NCBI GenBank assembly: GCA_945861635.1
Contig: CAMAWH010000018.1
Location: 1-64,000 of the forward strand
From: Klebsiella pneumoniae
GTDB lineage: Bacteria > Myxococcota_A > UBA796 > SXON01
Direction of reading: 5' to 3'
Length of the DNA stretch: 64,000 nucleotides
The notes beneath the pieces were generated by a model. That model had not been told where the DNA came from and did no database searches. It saw only the letters and a program-made list of their open reading frames with translations. Shown piece by piece: positions 17,491-26,392 of the stretch (the stretch's first letter is position 1; every line of letters starts with the position of its first letter). A program made the translations under genes and the position numbers.

Positions 17491-17972
17491 GGCGAATCTC
17501 CGAGGGCGAGGGCAAGCGCGGCGCGCGCGCGATGGAGGCGAGACTTCACCGTGCCGACGGCAATGTCTTCGCTGGCGGCGATCTCGTCGAGCGAGAGCCC
17601 GTGCAGATGGTGGAGGAGGACGACGCGCCGGTGTGCATCGGGGAGGTGGCGCAAGGCCTCGTCGAGGTCGCCGGAGGGGGGCACCACCGGCACGTCGTCG
17701 TCGAGCGGGACCTCGCTGCGAACCTGCCGACGGCGCCAGCGATCCACGAGGTGTCGGTGCGCGATGGTTGCGATCCACGCGCCGACGGGCGATCCTTCAC
17801 GATCGAAGGCGGGCAGGGCACGAAAGACACGCTCCCACACCTCCTGATACGCGTCCTCGGGGTCGTCCGTCATCCGCCGACAGAGCGACCAGAGCCGCGG
17901 CCCCTCTCTCGCTACGAGCATGCGCTGGGCGTGCGGATCGCCCCGAGCGGCGCGCGCGACGATGGGATCCAT
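17487..17972 (-). CDS. ECF-type RNA polymerase sigma factor
   Basis: A 161-residue sigma70-family protein. Region 2 is seen in AYQEVWERVFRALPAFDREG and VGAWIATIAHRHLVDRWRRR. Region 4, with its helix-turn-helix, is LPDAHRRVVLLHHLHGLSLDEIAASEDIAVGTVKSRLHRARAAL. The ATG at 17972 was chosen because MDPIVARAARGDPHAQRML is the normal ECF N-terminus and because TATTCT lies seven bases upstream, fitting a leaderless start. The gene directly precedes its anti-sigma partner with a four-base overlap. The target regulon is unknown. The divergent gene at 18143 is a natural candidate. Confidence 0.93.
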   Translation of the reverse strand: MDPIVARAARGDPHAQRMLVAREGPRLWSLCRRMTDDPEDAYQEVWERVFRALPAFDREGSPVGAWIATIAHRHLVDRWRRRQVRSEVPLDDDVPVVPPSGDLDEALRHLPDAHRRVVLLHHLHGLSLDEIAASEDIAVGTVKSRLHRARAALALALGDSP

Positions 17973-17979
17973 GCGCGGG

Positions 17980-17985
17980 AGAATA
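17980..17985 (-). promoter_or_regulatory. -10-like TATTCT before the sigma factor gene
   Basis: TATTCT on the minus strand, seven bases before the ATG at 17972, with no Shine-Dalgarno between. Consistent with leaderless transcription. No recognisable -35 was found at 16-18 bases, so an alternative or autoregulating sigma factor may be used. Confidence 0.45.
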
Positions 17986-18142
17986 CACGCGGGGCCGATG
18001 AGAGATCCCGCAAGGAAGACGTCACGCTCGTCGAGTCCGACACCTACCTGCACGCTGCAGCAGCGATCACGGCGCTCCCGAAGCGCGGCTCCACAATCCC
18101 GCTGAAACTGAAGCTGTACCGCGCTGACCGGGCCCCTCGCTC

Positions 18143-19405
18143 ATGTCGTTCTCGGGCACGCTCGGAGCGGACGGTGCGGTGACCCTGACGGCCGACACCA
18201 CCAAGGGCACCGGTGGCGGCACTTGCGACGCCACCTCCAAAACCGGCTGCACGGTTGCTCCGACGAGCGCGACCGCTCCGGACATTGACGTTCTCGCGGC
18301 CGCGGTGTTCCCCGGCGACCTCGGCTACGACCTGACGATTGACCTGAACGGCGCCGACACCTACGACATCGCAACCGCGGAATTCACGATCACCGAAAGC
18401 AACGAGGTCACGACCTGCACCACGAAGGCTGGCGGTTGCACGACGACCGGCACCTCGACGACCACTACGGCTGAAGTGGTCTGGGACGACATCCGCACCG
18501 TGTGGGAGGGCGTCAACGCGCTCGCGTTGGATGAGGATCCGATGACGAGCATGGCGATGGTCGTGCGGATTGACGGAACCGACAACGCCACGCGCACGAA
18601 TGAAGCGGGCTACGGGCTGGCGATCGTTTCGGATGGCTGGACAACCACCACGGCCCCAGCCTCCGCGACCATCGAACTCGACGGCGGCGAAACCATCACC
18701 ATCCCCGCCAACAGTTACCAGGTCGCGGCCAGCGAGGAGTTCACGCCGACCTGGGGGGATGTGACCGAGTTCAGCGTAACGATGGACGGAAATCCGGTTG
18801 CCGCCAGATTTACGCTCACACGCCCCGGCGTCTATCAACTGGACGCTGAAATCGACGGCAGATTCGGCATGCTCACCGAGGGTGACGACGGCACCTGGAC
18901 CCTCTCGGCCACCGCGTATTCCGAGCGATCGACGGACCTTCCCTCCGGAACGAGCCTCACGATCACGCCGATGGAGAAACTCGGCGCCTACCCGGAGTTC
19001 TCTGAGTCGTTCGCGCTCACGTACACGGACGAAGTCGCCGTCGTCTTCGCAAACGAGGTCAGCTTCGCCGGTGACCCCGTCGGCGTCGGCGTTTCCGGCA
19101 CTGTGAGTCTGCTCGGCGTGAAGGACAACTCGGGCAAACAGAAGACCCTGTCGAAGGGCAGCTTCTACAGCAGCTTCGTGCATGTCGAAGGCGGCAGTAT
19201 GATTTTCGGGGGCGCCGACAAGCACGACATTGACGCCAAGGGCGACATCCTCATCGGCGGCGAATCCATCGATTTTGAGCGCACCGACACCAACAAGGAC
19301 GGCGTGATCGACGCGCCGCCGGTCATCGTGATGCGGACGCGGCCGCCCGGCTTTAGTGGATTTGGTCAGGGGTGGGCGCGCATAACGATGTTGCACGCCC
19401 TCTGA
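18143..19405 (+). CDS. Thr/Asp-rich protein of unknown function, divergent from the sigma factor
   Basis: A 420-residue protein of beta-rich, low-cysteine, acidic composition (SFSGTLGADGAVTLTADT, TTCTTKAGGCTTTGTSTTTT, SATIELDGGETITIPANSY, FTLTRPGVYQLDAEIDGRF). The style is that of secreted or capsid-like beta-sandwich proteins. No signal peptide follows the ATG at 18143. An in-frame TGA at 18125 blocks extension, so either the start is right and the protein is cytosolic or non-classically exported, or a 5' part was lost. Near the C-terminus TNKDGVID looks like a calcium-binding loop. The last 53 bases overlap the 3' end of the convergent truncated HNH gene, so the final residues may be recent additions. 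No family is recognised. It lies divergent to the ECF sigma gene and might belong to its regulon. Confidence 0.6.
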   Translation: MSFSGTLGADGAVTLTADTTKGTGGGTCDATSKTGCTVAPTSATAPDIDVLAAAVFPGDLGYDLTIDLNGADTYDIATAEFTITESNEVTTCTTKAGGCTTTGTSTTTTAEVVWDDIRTVWEGVNALALDEDPMTSMAMVVRIDGTDNATRTNEAGYGLAIVSDGWTTTTAPASATIELDGGETITIPANSYQVAASEEFTPTWGDVTEFSVTMDGNPVAARFTLTRPGVYQLDAEIDGRFGMLTEGDDGTWTLSATAYSERSTDLPSGTSLTITPMEKLGAYPEFSESFALTYTDEVAVVFANEVSFAGDPVGVGVSGTVSLLGVKDNSGKQKTLSKGSFYSSFVHVEGGSMIFGGADKHDIDAKGDILIGGESIDFERTDTNKDGVIDAPPVIVMRTRPPGFSGFGQGWARITMLHAL

Positions 19406-20087
19406 TCCGATCCGCCCCCCCGTTCTGAGTGGGGATCGCCCGCGGACACCCCTCGTTCGTGGACGTGGTGCGCTGGGTCATCGGACGGACATCGTTCCCC
19501 GCACATCCCGCGCCGTCGTCGATCTCCTCGCGTCGGAGATCGCTACGAGCGCGCAGCAGGGCGAGCGCCTGGTACAGAACTTCGGCGTCCGCGGCTTCCA
19601 TCTCAAAGGAGTGGCGGGCTCGCGCAGGGCGCAGTTCGGGGTCGGGATCGCCGGTCGGAGCGGGATCCCCGATGCGGGCGGCGGCAACCTCGCGCTCGAT
19701 CACCCGAGCGGACATCGTTTTGGCGCGCTCTGTCCACGAAGCGTCGGTTTCTGCGGTCGCGACGCGAACCACCTCTCTTGCTTTCGTCCAATCCACCTCA
19801 CCGGCCGCGAGTGCCGCGTTCAGCCTCGGCAACTCCGGCATGCTCCTTCCGATGCGAAGCAAATCGCGGGCCACGCGCGACGTCAATTCGAGCGCCGCCA
19901 TCGCATACTGCTCGATGGATGCGTACCCGAGAAGGCGGTGACCGCCCGTATCGGCCAGTTCGGCGAGCAGAATCGCCAAACGATGCTCCGCGCCGCGTTG
20001 TACTTTGCGAGCGGCGACCAGACGCGCATCGAGGGATCGGGCAAGATCGAGTTCAGGACTCGGACGTGTGGCGTGCATGCAGTCCAC
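19353..20087 (-). pseudogene. C-terminally truncated DUF222 / HNH-endonuclease family protein
   Basis: The N-terminal 190 residues match the DUF222-type domain found before HNH nuclease domains in actinobacteria and Myxococcota: LLAELADTGGHRLLGYASIEQYAMAALELTSRVARDLLRIGRSMPELPRLNAALAAGEVDWTKAREVVRVATAETDASW, then HSFEMEAADAEVLYQALALLRARSD. Full-length relatives go on for 100-200 residues to a Cys-rich region and an HNH motif. Here the family sequence stops around base 19500, an unrelated tail (TQRTTSTNEG onward) follows, and the frame ends inside the 3' end of the convergent gene. No HNH motif remains, so nuclease activity is unlikely. Probably a decaying copy of a multicopy selfish-like family. 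Confidence 0.65.
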
Positions 20088-20385
20088 GTATTGCGCCGAT
20101 TTTCGGTGTTTTTCGGGGGGTCAGGATGCGCGCGGAGCGACGCAAGGAATGGGCACCTCGGCGACGCGCCCGATCACCGCGCCTGGTGGCCGGGAGCCCC
20201 CTTCCGCGCGACGCCGCCAAACCGGCACGGATGGCGCCCCTCGGCAGGGCGTTTTTAGCGGTGGAGGCGGAGAAAAATAAAGTTCGCGGTGGCCCACGTG
20301 GGTCAAACGCTCGGCGGCTTACGACGCACCCGGCCGCACCCGGACACCTCCGGAAACCAACGGTAGAAACCGAGGAAGGGGAAAT
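20088..20385. other. Gene-free stretch with one perfect palindrome
   Basis: Frames here are shadows or too poor to support a gene. CCCACGTGGG at 20293-20302 is a perfect 10-bp palindrome of E-box type and could be a regulator site for the plus-strand gene at 20386. An AT-rich patch (gaaaaataaag) lies at 20270-20281. No terminator or RNA gene is recognised. Confidence 0.35.
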
Positions 20386-20994
20386 GTGATCCACGATCAT
20401 CGTACGGTCGGTGTCCACCTGCCGCCGGCCCGCCAACGCCGGATTCGTCCGCCTGAGGACGCCCCCGCGGACGCGCACGGACTGGCAAAAACACATCGTA
20501 GAACCTACACGACGTCGAAAACGTCGGCGGATGCCGGCCGGAACGTGGGTGGCGGAATGTTAGCGCCTATGGGGGTAAGGGGCTGGTCTGCGCGTTCGGC
20601 CCGCCGGCGTCCTGTGAGGCGGTGGCGTTACCCGTATACGCCGCCCCCGCCGCCGGCCAACCTCCCTGTGCCGGTGCGCAGCCTCCGCGCCGCCAACCGC
20701 GCCGCCGACCCCCACGCCGCCATGCTCGACCACGCGCTCGCGCTGTTCAACGAAACGCCGCGGCCGGCCACGCGCTCCCGTCAGGACCACGCCGTTCTCG
20801 CGTTGGCGGCTGCGGCCGACGCGCTTGGCCTCGTTCTGCCCCGCAACGGCGACGGCGCGCTCATGAACCCGTTCACCGGCACCGAAATTCACGACACACT
20901 CGCCTGCGCCCCCGAATCGGAGCACCCGGTCGTCCGCTTCCAGGCCCGGCTCGCCGCGAAGAATGCCCGGTTGCGGCGTCCCGCCGCCGGTTGA
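20386..20994 (+). CDS. Small protein of unknown function upstream of an RNHCP gene
   Basis: An open frame of 202 residues beginning at GTG 20386, which has a good ribosome-binding site (AGGAAGG a few bases upstream). The first 75 residues are Arg-rich and not protein-like. From about residue 77 (WRYPYTPPPPPANLPVP) to the end the composition is credible, with HAAMLDHALALFNETPRPATRSRQDHAVLALAAAADALGL and ALMNPFTGTEIHDTLACAP. The real gene may start later, for example at GTG 20614 (126 residues) or the ATG of MLDHALAL. No domain is recognised. It runs in the same direction as the RNHCP and ftsH genes, ending 83 bases before the former. Confidence 0.4.
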   Translation: MIHDHRTVGVHLPPARQRRIRPPEDAPADAHGLAKTHRRTYTTSKTSADAGRNVGGGMLAPMGVRGWSARSARRRPVRRWRYPYTPPPPPANLPVPVRSLRAANRAADPHAAMLDHALALFNETPRPATRSRQDHAVLALAAAADALGLVLPRNGDGALMNPFTGTEIHDTLACAPESEHPVVRFQARLAAKNARLRRPAAG

Positions 20995-21077
20995 TCAGGC
21001 TCGGTGGACGGTCTGCACGCCCGCGGCGATTCCCCGGAAAGGCAGCAGCCGCCCCGATATCACGGTACGTCGGGGCG

Positions 21078-21623
21078 ATGTCCGCGCCGCCGACCGTCGA
21101 AGCTCTCCTCGCGCTCCGCGCTCGCGGCGAGATCCGGCGTTGGGGAGATTGGCTGGAGGGGGCCGGTCGGTCGGTCGCGGCGGACCTCGTTGCCGCCGCG
21201 CGACGCAAAGGAGCGGACGTTCCCGACAATTGGCAGGAACTCCCCGGGAAGAAGCTGCTGAAAGCCTGCCTCGCGCGCTCGCAGGCTTCGCAGGTCCGAA
21301 CACGCCCCATCGCAAGGGACGAGGCATTCGACTGCCTCCACTGCGGCGTCGCCGTCCCGATCGGCGGGCGCCGACCGCGCGATCATTGCCCGGCCTGCCT
21401 GCACTCCCTGCACGTGGATGTCGTCCCGGGCGATCGTGCCGAGCCCTGCCACGGTCTACTGGTTCCCATGGCGGCTGAGCGATCGGAGAAGGGATGGATG
21501 ATCCTTTATCGCTGCGATCGGTGCGGTGCGAGTCGTCGCAACCGCGCCCTTGACGACGTGGAGCCACCCGACAGCGCCGACCGCGTGCGGGATCTGGTGG
21601 TGCGCGGGGCTCGAACGGACTAA
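21078..21623 (+). CDS. RNHCP-family zinc-ribbon protein
   Basis: A 181-residue protein. The C-terminal half matches the RNHCP domain: [11 protein letters not shown], then [24 protein letters not shown] at the name-giving motif (usually RNHCPxCL), [10 protein letters not shown], and [21 protein letters not shown]. Four CxxC-type pairs probably bind zinc. The function of the family is unknown; it is often encoded near translation genes. The first 70 residues ([41 protein letters not shown]) are an additional alpha-helical segment without a recognised family. The ATG at 21078 has a TACGTC hexamer six bases upstream. It lies 25 bases before ftsH and may be co-transcribed with it. Confidence 0.8.
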   Translation: MSAPPTVEALLALRARGEIRRWGDWLEGAGRSVAADLVAAARRKGADVPDNWQELPGKKLLKACLARSQASQVRTRPIARDEAFDCLHCGVAVPIGGRRPRDHCPACLHSLHVDVVPGDRAEPCHGLLVPMAAERSEKGWMILYRCDRCGASRRNRALDDVEPPDSADRVRDLVVRGARTD

Positions 21624-21648
21624 AGCGCGCGGGGAGTCGCCTCGCGAC

Positions 21649-23460
21649 ATGCGCAACAAGCAGATCTGGGTGCTTCTGGCCTTCGTCCTTCTCGTTCTCG
21701 GGGTGGTGACGGTTGCCAGCAACCCGCCGAAATCGATCAGCCCCGAAATTCCGTTTCCCAAGCTGATCCAGCACGTCGAGGCCGGAAACGTCGCCTCCAT
21801 CACGATTCGCGGCACGCGCGTGACCGGCGCACTGAAAGACGGAACCGGGTTCAAGTCTACCGGACCCGCCACCGGTGACTACTACACCGAATTCTTCCAA
21901 TCCCATGGGGTAACGCCGTCCTTTGAGAATCCGGGTGATTCCGCGTGGGTGGGTATCGTCCTCCAGGGCGCCGTCGTCGTCATCGTCGTCGTGCTGTTCA
22001 TGCTGTTTCTCCGCCAGATGCAGGCGGGAAACGGCAAGGCCATGAGTTTTGGAAAGTCCAAGGCCAAGCTCCTTTCGGAAAGCGGGAAGCGGATCACGTT
22101 TGAGGACGTGGCCGGGTGTGACGAGGCGAAGGACGAGTTGGAGGAAATCATCCTTTTCCTGAAGGATCCCCGGAAGTTCACGCGCCTCGGTGGTCGCATC
22201 CCCAAGGGGGTGCTCCTCATGGGTTCACCGGGCTCCGGAAAAACCCTGCTGGCGCGTGCGGTGGCCGGTGAGGCCGGGGTGCCGTTCTTCTCGATCTCGG
22301 GGTCGGAGTTCGTGGAAATGTTCGTTGGCGTGGGCGCTTCCCGCGTTCGCGACCTGTTCGAACAGGCCAAAAAGCAGGCGCCCTGCATCGTGTTCATCGA
22401 CGAGATCGACGCGGTCGGCCGTCACCGCGGCGCGGGCCTCGGCGGCGGTCACGACGAACGTGAACAAACGCTCAACCAGCTCCTCGTGGAGATGGATGGA
22501 TTTGAGTCGAACGAAGGCGTCATCCTCGTCGCGGCCACGAACCGCCCCGACGTGCTGGATCCTGCCCTGTTGCGCCCCGGCCGGTTCGACCGTCGCGTGG
22601 TCGTGCCTGGACCGGACGTGCGCGGAAGGCTCGGTATTTTGCAGGTGCACGCACGCCGCATCACGATGGCGGAGGACGTGGACCTGGAGCGAATCGCGCG
22701 GGGTACCAGCGGTTTTTCAGGCGCCGAACTGGAGAACCTCATCAACGAAGCCGCCCTCCTCGCCGCCCGACACGACAAGCTGCACATCGATCAAAGCGAC
22801 CTTGAAACGGCCAAGGACAAGGTGTCCATGGGCAGTGAGCGGCGCAGCATGGTGTTGTCGGAAGCGCAGAAAAAGCGCACGGCGTACCACGAGGCCGGTC
22901 ACGCCATCGTCGCGCGGATGATGCCGGAGGTCGATCCCGTCAGTAAGATCACCATCGTCCCGCGAGGCATGGCGCTCGGGCTGACGCAGGTTCTCCCCGC
23001 GGAAGATCGCTACGGGCACTCGCGGACTCAGTTGGTGTCGATGTTGGCGTGGTTCATGGGCGGCCGCGCGGCGGAGGAAATCGTGTTCAACGAGATCTCC
23101 ACCGGCGCCTCCAACGACATCAAACAAGCCACGCGGCTGGCGCACAGCATCGCGTGTGAGTTTGGCATGAGTGACGACCTCGGCCCCGTCGCCTGGGGAG
23201 AGAGGCAGGAAGAGGTCTTTCTCGGCCGGGAGTTCGGCCGGAAGTCGGCGGACTACAGTGAGGATACGGCGCAACGCATCGACGTCGAGGTTCGCCGCCT
23301 CGTGACCGACGGATACACCCACGCGCGCGCAATATTGACGGAGAACGTGCATGTTCTCCACGGCGTTGCCAACGCGCTCCTCGAAAAGGAAACGCTGGAC
23401 GGCAGTGAGTTTGAGCGGTTGGTGGCCGCGCTGGTTCCCGTCTCGCCGACTGTCGCGTAG
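21649..23460 (+). CDS. ftsH: ATP-dependent zinc metalloprotease FtsH
   Basis: A 603-residue membrane-anchored AAA+ protease that extracts and degrades membrane and short-lived cytosolic proteins as a hexamer. Membrane segments lie at about 5-23 and 102-121, enclosing the small periplasmic domain. The AAA part shows Walker A at 192-199 (GSPGSGKT instead of the common GPPGTGKT), Walker [13 protein letters not shown], and the second region of homology [20 protein letters not shown] with the arginine fingers. The zinc site HEAGH is at 414-418, with the downstream acidic ligand region [10 protein letters not shown]. The length is typical. The ATG at 21649 gives the expected short cytosolic start. 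It begins the housekeeping cluster; the next gene starts six bases after the stop. Confidence 0.97.
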   Translation: MRNKQIWVLLAFVLLVLGVVTVASNPPKSISPEIPFPKLIQHVEAGNVASITIRGTRVTGALKDGTGFKSTGPATGDYYTEFFQSHGVTPSFENPGDSAWVGIVLQGAVVVIVVVLFMLFLRQMQAGNGKAMSFGKSKAKLLSESGKRITFEDVAGCDEAKDELEEIILFLKDPRKFTRLGGRIPKGVLLMGSPGSGKTLLARAVAGEAGVPFFSISGSEFVEMFVGVGASRVRDLFEQAKKQAPCIVFIDEIDAVGRHRGAGLGGGHDEREQTLNQLLVEMDGFESNEGVILVAATNRPDVLDPALLRPGRFDRRVVVPGPDVRGRLGILQVHARRITMAEDVDLERIARGTSGFSGAELENLINEAALLAARHDKLHIDQSDLETAKDKVSMGSERRSMVLSEAQKKRTAYHEAGHAIVARMMPEVDPVSKITIVPRGMALGLTQVLPAEDRYGHSRTQLVSMLAWFMGGRAAEEIVFNEISTGASNDIKQATRLAHSIACEFGMSDDLGPVAWGERQEEVFLGREFGRKSADYSEDTAQRIDVEVRRLVTDGYTHARAILTENVHVLHGVANALLEKETLDGSEFERLVAALVPVSPTVA

Positions 23461-23466
23461 GGATCG

Positions 23467-24849
23467 ATGAACGGGGCGGGGAAGGCCCTTTTCGGCGGCA
23501 CGCTGGTGGCCGTCGTGACCAGCTTCCCGTACGTCCTGCATCTCCGGGAGGCCCTGCCCGGCGGGGTCTTCGACGGCCCTCGACAGCTGTTGCTGTGGCT
23601 GCCTTGGCAGCTTCACGCCAACGTGCACGCCGGCCGCGGACTGTTCGAGTGTGCCGCTTTTCCGGTCGTCGCGCACCCGCTTCTGGAGATCATCGGTAAT
23701 CCGGGCGCCGCGCTCCTCCTTGCGCCGCTGCACGCGCTTGGCGAGCCGGTACTGGCCTGGAATCTCGGTATCCTCCTGCTCGGTGCCTCGAACGCCATCG
23801 CGGCTTGGTGGCTGGCGAGCACCGTGCGGGGCGCCGCGCCGTGGTTGGCGGCGCTGCTCGTCTCCGGCGCGTGGGGGTGGTCGCAGCTCTCGTCCGGCGC
23901 CACTCCGGTCGGCTGGCTCGCGCCTGGTCTCGTTGCCGCCGCGCTTGCCCGCACGGATCACGCGCGGGCCTCGTTCGCGCTCGGGCTGCTCGGCGCGCTC
24001 ACGGCGCCGTTGCCGACGGCGATCTGCCTTCTCTGGAGCGGGCATTGGGGTCGGGCCGCCGCCTGCGTTGGCGCGCTGATGATGGTTCCTCCACTCGGTG
24101 CCACAGGCGAACTTCCGGGTTTCACGCTGGGGAGTCTTTCCTGGCCCGGCGCGGGCGCCACGGTGGCGCTGCCGCTTGCCACCCTCGGTCTGCTCGCCGT
24201 GCTTGCGTCACGCAAACGCCCCGTGCTCGCCGCAGCGCTGGCCCTCGCGCTGGTCGGCGCCGCGGGGTCGGTCGCCGTCGAGGCCTACAGCGTGCGCTGG
24301 CCCGCGTTTCCAGCCCCGCGCAGCATCGTTGCCGCCGTGTCGTTGACCGCGTTGTTGACCGCGCTCCCGTTCCTCCGCCCCCGCGGCGTCCTGGCGCCCG
24401 TGCTCGCGCTCCTTCTCGCTGTCGAACCAACGCTTCAGACCCGATCGGGCCAGCCTGGCACGCCGTGGACCGGCGCCGTGCTCAACGTGCCGGCGGTGTT
24501 CGCTCGCATGGACGCCACGCGAAGCGGCGTTCTCCTCCAACTGCCATTCGGCGGCGTCACGGAAGGCGCGGTCGGCTGGATTCCGTTTCATCATCGCCCG
24601 GTGACCGGAGGGCCGGGAGAAACGCGTGACGGCTTGGTGCGCGAAGCCATGCGCGCGGCAATTGCACGGGATCCCGTATTTCAAGCGGCATCCCTCGCGG
24701 TGGAATCGAACGAACCGGTGGCGCTGCGCGGCGGTTGGGAGTGGGCGTTGCTCTATGGCGACGATACCGAGAGTCGTCGGCGCGCGCGTGCGGTCTTCGG
24801 CGAGCCAACGACGACGGAACCCGGACTCTGGGCGTGGAAGCTACGATGA
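23467..24849 (+). CDS. Polytopic membrane protein of unknown function between ftsH and folP
   Basis: A 460-residue protein of roughly ten hydrophobic spans (GGTLVAVVTSFPYVLHL, AALLLAPLHALGEPVLAWNLGILLLGASNAIAAWW, PWLAALLVSGAWGW, LLALLLAVEPTL) ending in a soluble tail of about 130 residues (LNVPAVFARMDATRSGVLLQLPFGG, HHRPVTGGPGET). The arrangement recalls integral membrane mannosyl- or glycosyltransferase-like proteins (GT-C fold) found beside housekeeping genes in Myxococcota, but no diagnostic motif is clear and I give no function. It begins at ATG 23467, six bases after ftsH. The stop overlaps the folP start by four bases (ATGA), so it belongs to the same transcript. Confidence 0.75.
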   Translation: MNGAGKALFGGTLVAVVTSFPYVLHLREALPGGVFDGPRQLLLWLPWQLHANVHAGRGLFECAAFPVVAHPLLEIIGNPGAALLLAPLHALGEPVLAWNLGILLLGASNAIAAWWLASTVRGAAPWLAALLVSGAWGWSQLSSGATPVGWLAPGLVAAALARTDHARASFALGLLGALTAPLPTAICLLWSGHWGRAAACVGALMMVPPLGATGELPGFTLGSLSWPGAGATVALPLATLGLLAVLASRKRPVLAAALALALVGAAGSVAVEAYSVRWPAFPAPRSIVAAVSLTALLTALPFLRPRGVLAPVLALLLAVEPTLQTRSGQPGTPWTGAVLNVPAVFARMDATRSGVLLQLPFGGVTEGAVGWIPFHHRPVTGGPGETRDGLVREAMRAAIARDPVFQAASLAVESNEPVALRGGWEWALLYGDDTESRRRARAVFGEPTTTEPGLWAWKLR

Positions 24850-25613
24850 AGCTGATGGGCATTCTCAACGTGACGCCAGACTCGTTCAGCGACGGCGGTC
24901 AATACGCCGATCCGGTGGCGCGAGGGTTGGCGTTACTCGCGGAAGGGGCGGACATTCTTGATGTCGGCGGGGAGTCCACTCGGCCTGGCGCTACGATGAT
25001 CACGGAGGCGGTAGAGCGTGCGCGCGTAACGCCGGTCTTGCAGGAATTACGTGGACGTGCGCCGAACGCAATTCTCTCGATCGACACGCGCCATGCCAGC
25101 GTCGCGGCGGTGGCGATTGAAGCCGGCGCCAACTTCGTGAACGATGTGAGCGCGGGTGCGGACCCTGAAATGTTCCGGGTCGTCGCCCGTGCCGGCGTGC
25201 CGATCGTCCTGATGCACATGCGTGGAAACCCCGACACGATGCAGTCGCTGGCTCGCTATCGAGATGTCTGCGCGGAAGTGTGGGAGGAGTTGGAGGCCCG
25301 GGACAGCCTCGCGGCAGCCGCCGGCATCGCCGAGCGCTGGCTCGACCCCGGCATCGGCTTCGCAAAGGACACGGAGCAAAATCTGGAGATCCTCCGCGAT
25401 TTGCCCAAGCGCCGGCGCCATCGCGTTCTTCTGGGCGTCTCTCGCAAGGCATTCATCGGTCGAATCACCGGGCAAAGTGTCCCCGCGGAACGCATCGAGG
25501 GTTCGATTGCCGTGGCGCTGGCGGCGTACGACGCTGGCGTCGGCATCCTCCGCGTTCACGACGTCGCGCCGACCCGTCGGGCCCTCGCCGTGTGGTCCGA
25601 GGTTCGCGCATGA
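24846..25613 (+). CDS. folP: Dihydropteroate synthase
   Basis: A 255-residue TIM-barrel enzyme that joins p-aminobenzoate to hydroxymethyl-dihydropterin diphosphate in folate synthesis; the sulfonamide target. Diagnostic motifs are MGILNVTPDSFSDGG at the very start, DVGGESTRPGA, SIDTRHASVA, FVNDVSAG, PIVLMHMRGNP, DPGIGFAKDTEQN and LLGVSRKAFIGRI. The ATG at 24846 overlaps the preceding stop by four bases, as expected in this tightly coupled operon. The N-terminus is slightly short (the protein starts only four residues before NVTPDS), yet the family needs little more. Followed by cdaA with another ATGA overlap. Confidence 0.97.
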   Translation: MKLMGILNVTPDSFSDGGQYADPVARGLALLAEGADILDVGGESTRPGATMITEAVERARVTPVLQELRGRAPNAILSIDTRHASVAAVAIEAGANFVNDVSAGADPEMFRVVARAGVPIVLMHMRGNPDTMQSLARYRDVCAEVWEELEARDSLAAAAGIAERWLDPGIGFAKDTEQNLEILRDLPKRRRHRVLLGVSRKAFIGRITGQSVPAERIEGSIAVALAAYDAGVGILRVHDVAPTRRALAVWSEVRA

Positions 25614-26392
25614 ACTTGCCGCTTTTCCTGGGGTACGTGCGGCTGACGGACGTCATCGACGTCTGCCTCCTGTGGTTCGTGCTGTACCACGCGCTCCTGC
25701 TTGTCCGCGGGACACGCGCGCTCCAGAGCCTCGTCGGCCTGCTGGTGGCGCTCGTCCTGTACGTGATCGCGGGGCGGTTCGAACTCTACGCCATCCACTG
25801 GATGCTGGAAAAGTTCTTCGTGACCATCGTCCTCGCTGTGGTGATCCTGTTTCAATCCGATATCCGCCGGGGGCTGGCCGGTGCCGGCGGGCGCCTCTTC
25901 TCGACCTTCACCGCGAAACCGGACCAGAACGCAATCGAGGAGATTGTCCGGGCCAGCTTCGTGATGGCCAGCCGCCGGATCGGTGCGCTCATCGCCCTCG
26001 AACGGGAGGCGTCGCTGGACGAATACGCGGACGCCGGCAATCGCCTCGATGCGCGCGTGAGCAACGAACTCCTGCTCGCCATTTTCCATCCCACGAGTCC
26101 GCTTCACGACGGGGCCGTCGTTGTCCAGCGGGATCGTGTGCGCTCGGCAAAAGTGTTCGTCCCGCTTTCGCTGTCGAAGGATTTGTCGCGGTTCTTTGGT
26201 ACTCGTCACCGAGCTGCCATCGGCCTCACAGAAGAAACGGACGCCGTCGTCATCATCGTCAGTGAAGAACGTGGAACGGTCGGCGTCGTCGTGGCGGGAG
26301 AGCTACGGCCCGTTGCGGATCAAAACGAACTACGGGAACGGCTGTTGGACTGCTTCCAGCCGAATCACCCCCCAATCGCGGCGCGAACATGA
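25610..26392 (+). CDS. cdaA: Diadenylate cyclase (c-di-AMP synthase), CdaA type
   Basis: A 260-residue membrane-bound enzyme making c-di-AMP from two ATP. Three N-terminal membrane segments (about 10-80: DVIDVCLLWFVLYHALLLV, LVGLLVALVLYVIAG, KFFVTIVLAVVILFQSDIRRGLA) precede the DisA_N domain, with the catalytic DGA at 167-169 (LHDGAVVV) and RHR at 199-201 (GTRHRAAIGL). The length is typical. It lies in the conserved cdaA-ybbR-glmM order found in Firmicutes and Deltaproteobacteria, where the YbbR protein and GlmM modulate the cyclase. The ATG overlaps the folP stop. Confidence 0.96.
   Translation: MNLPLFLGYVRLTDVIDVCLLWFVLYHALLLVRGTRALQSLVGLLVALVLYVIAGRFELYAIHWMLEKFFVTIVLAVVILFQSDIRRGLAGAGGRLFSTFTAKPDQNAIEEIVRASFVMASRRIGALIALEREASLDEYADAGNRLDARVSNELLLAIFHPTSPLHDGAVVVQRDRVRSAKVFVPLSLSKDLSRFFGTRHRAAIGLTEETDAVVIIVSEERGTVGVVVAGELRPVADQNELRERLLDCFQPNHPPIAART

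Noticed and set aside
20097-20113. Possible plus-strand terminator (CCGA-TTT-TCGG then TGTTTTT)
   Set aside because: Four-base stem, and no plus-strand gene ends within 650 bases upstream.
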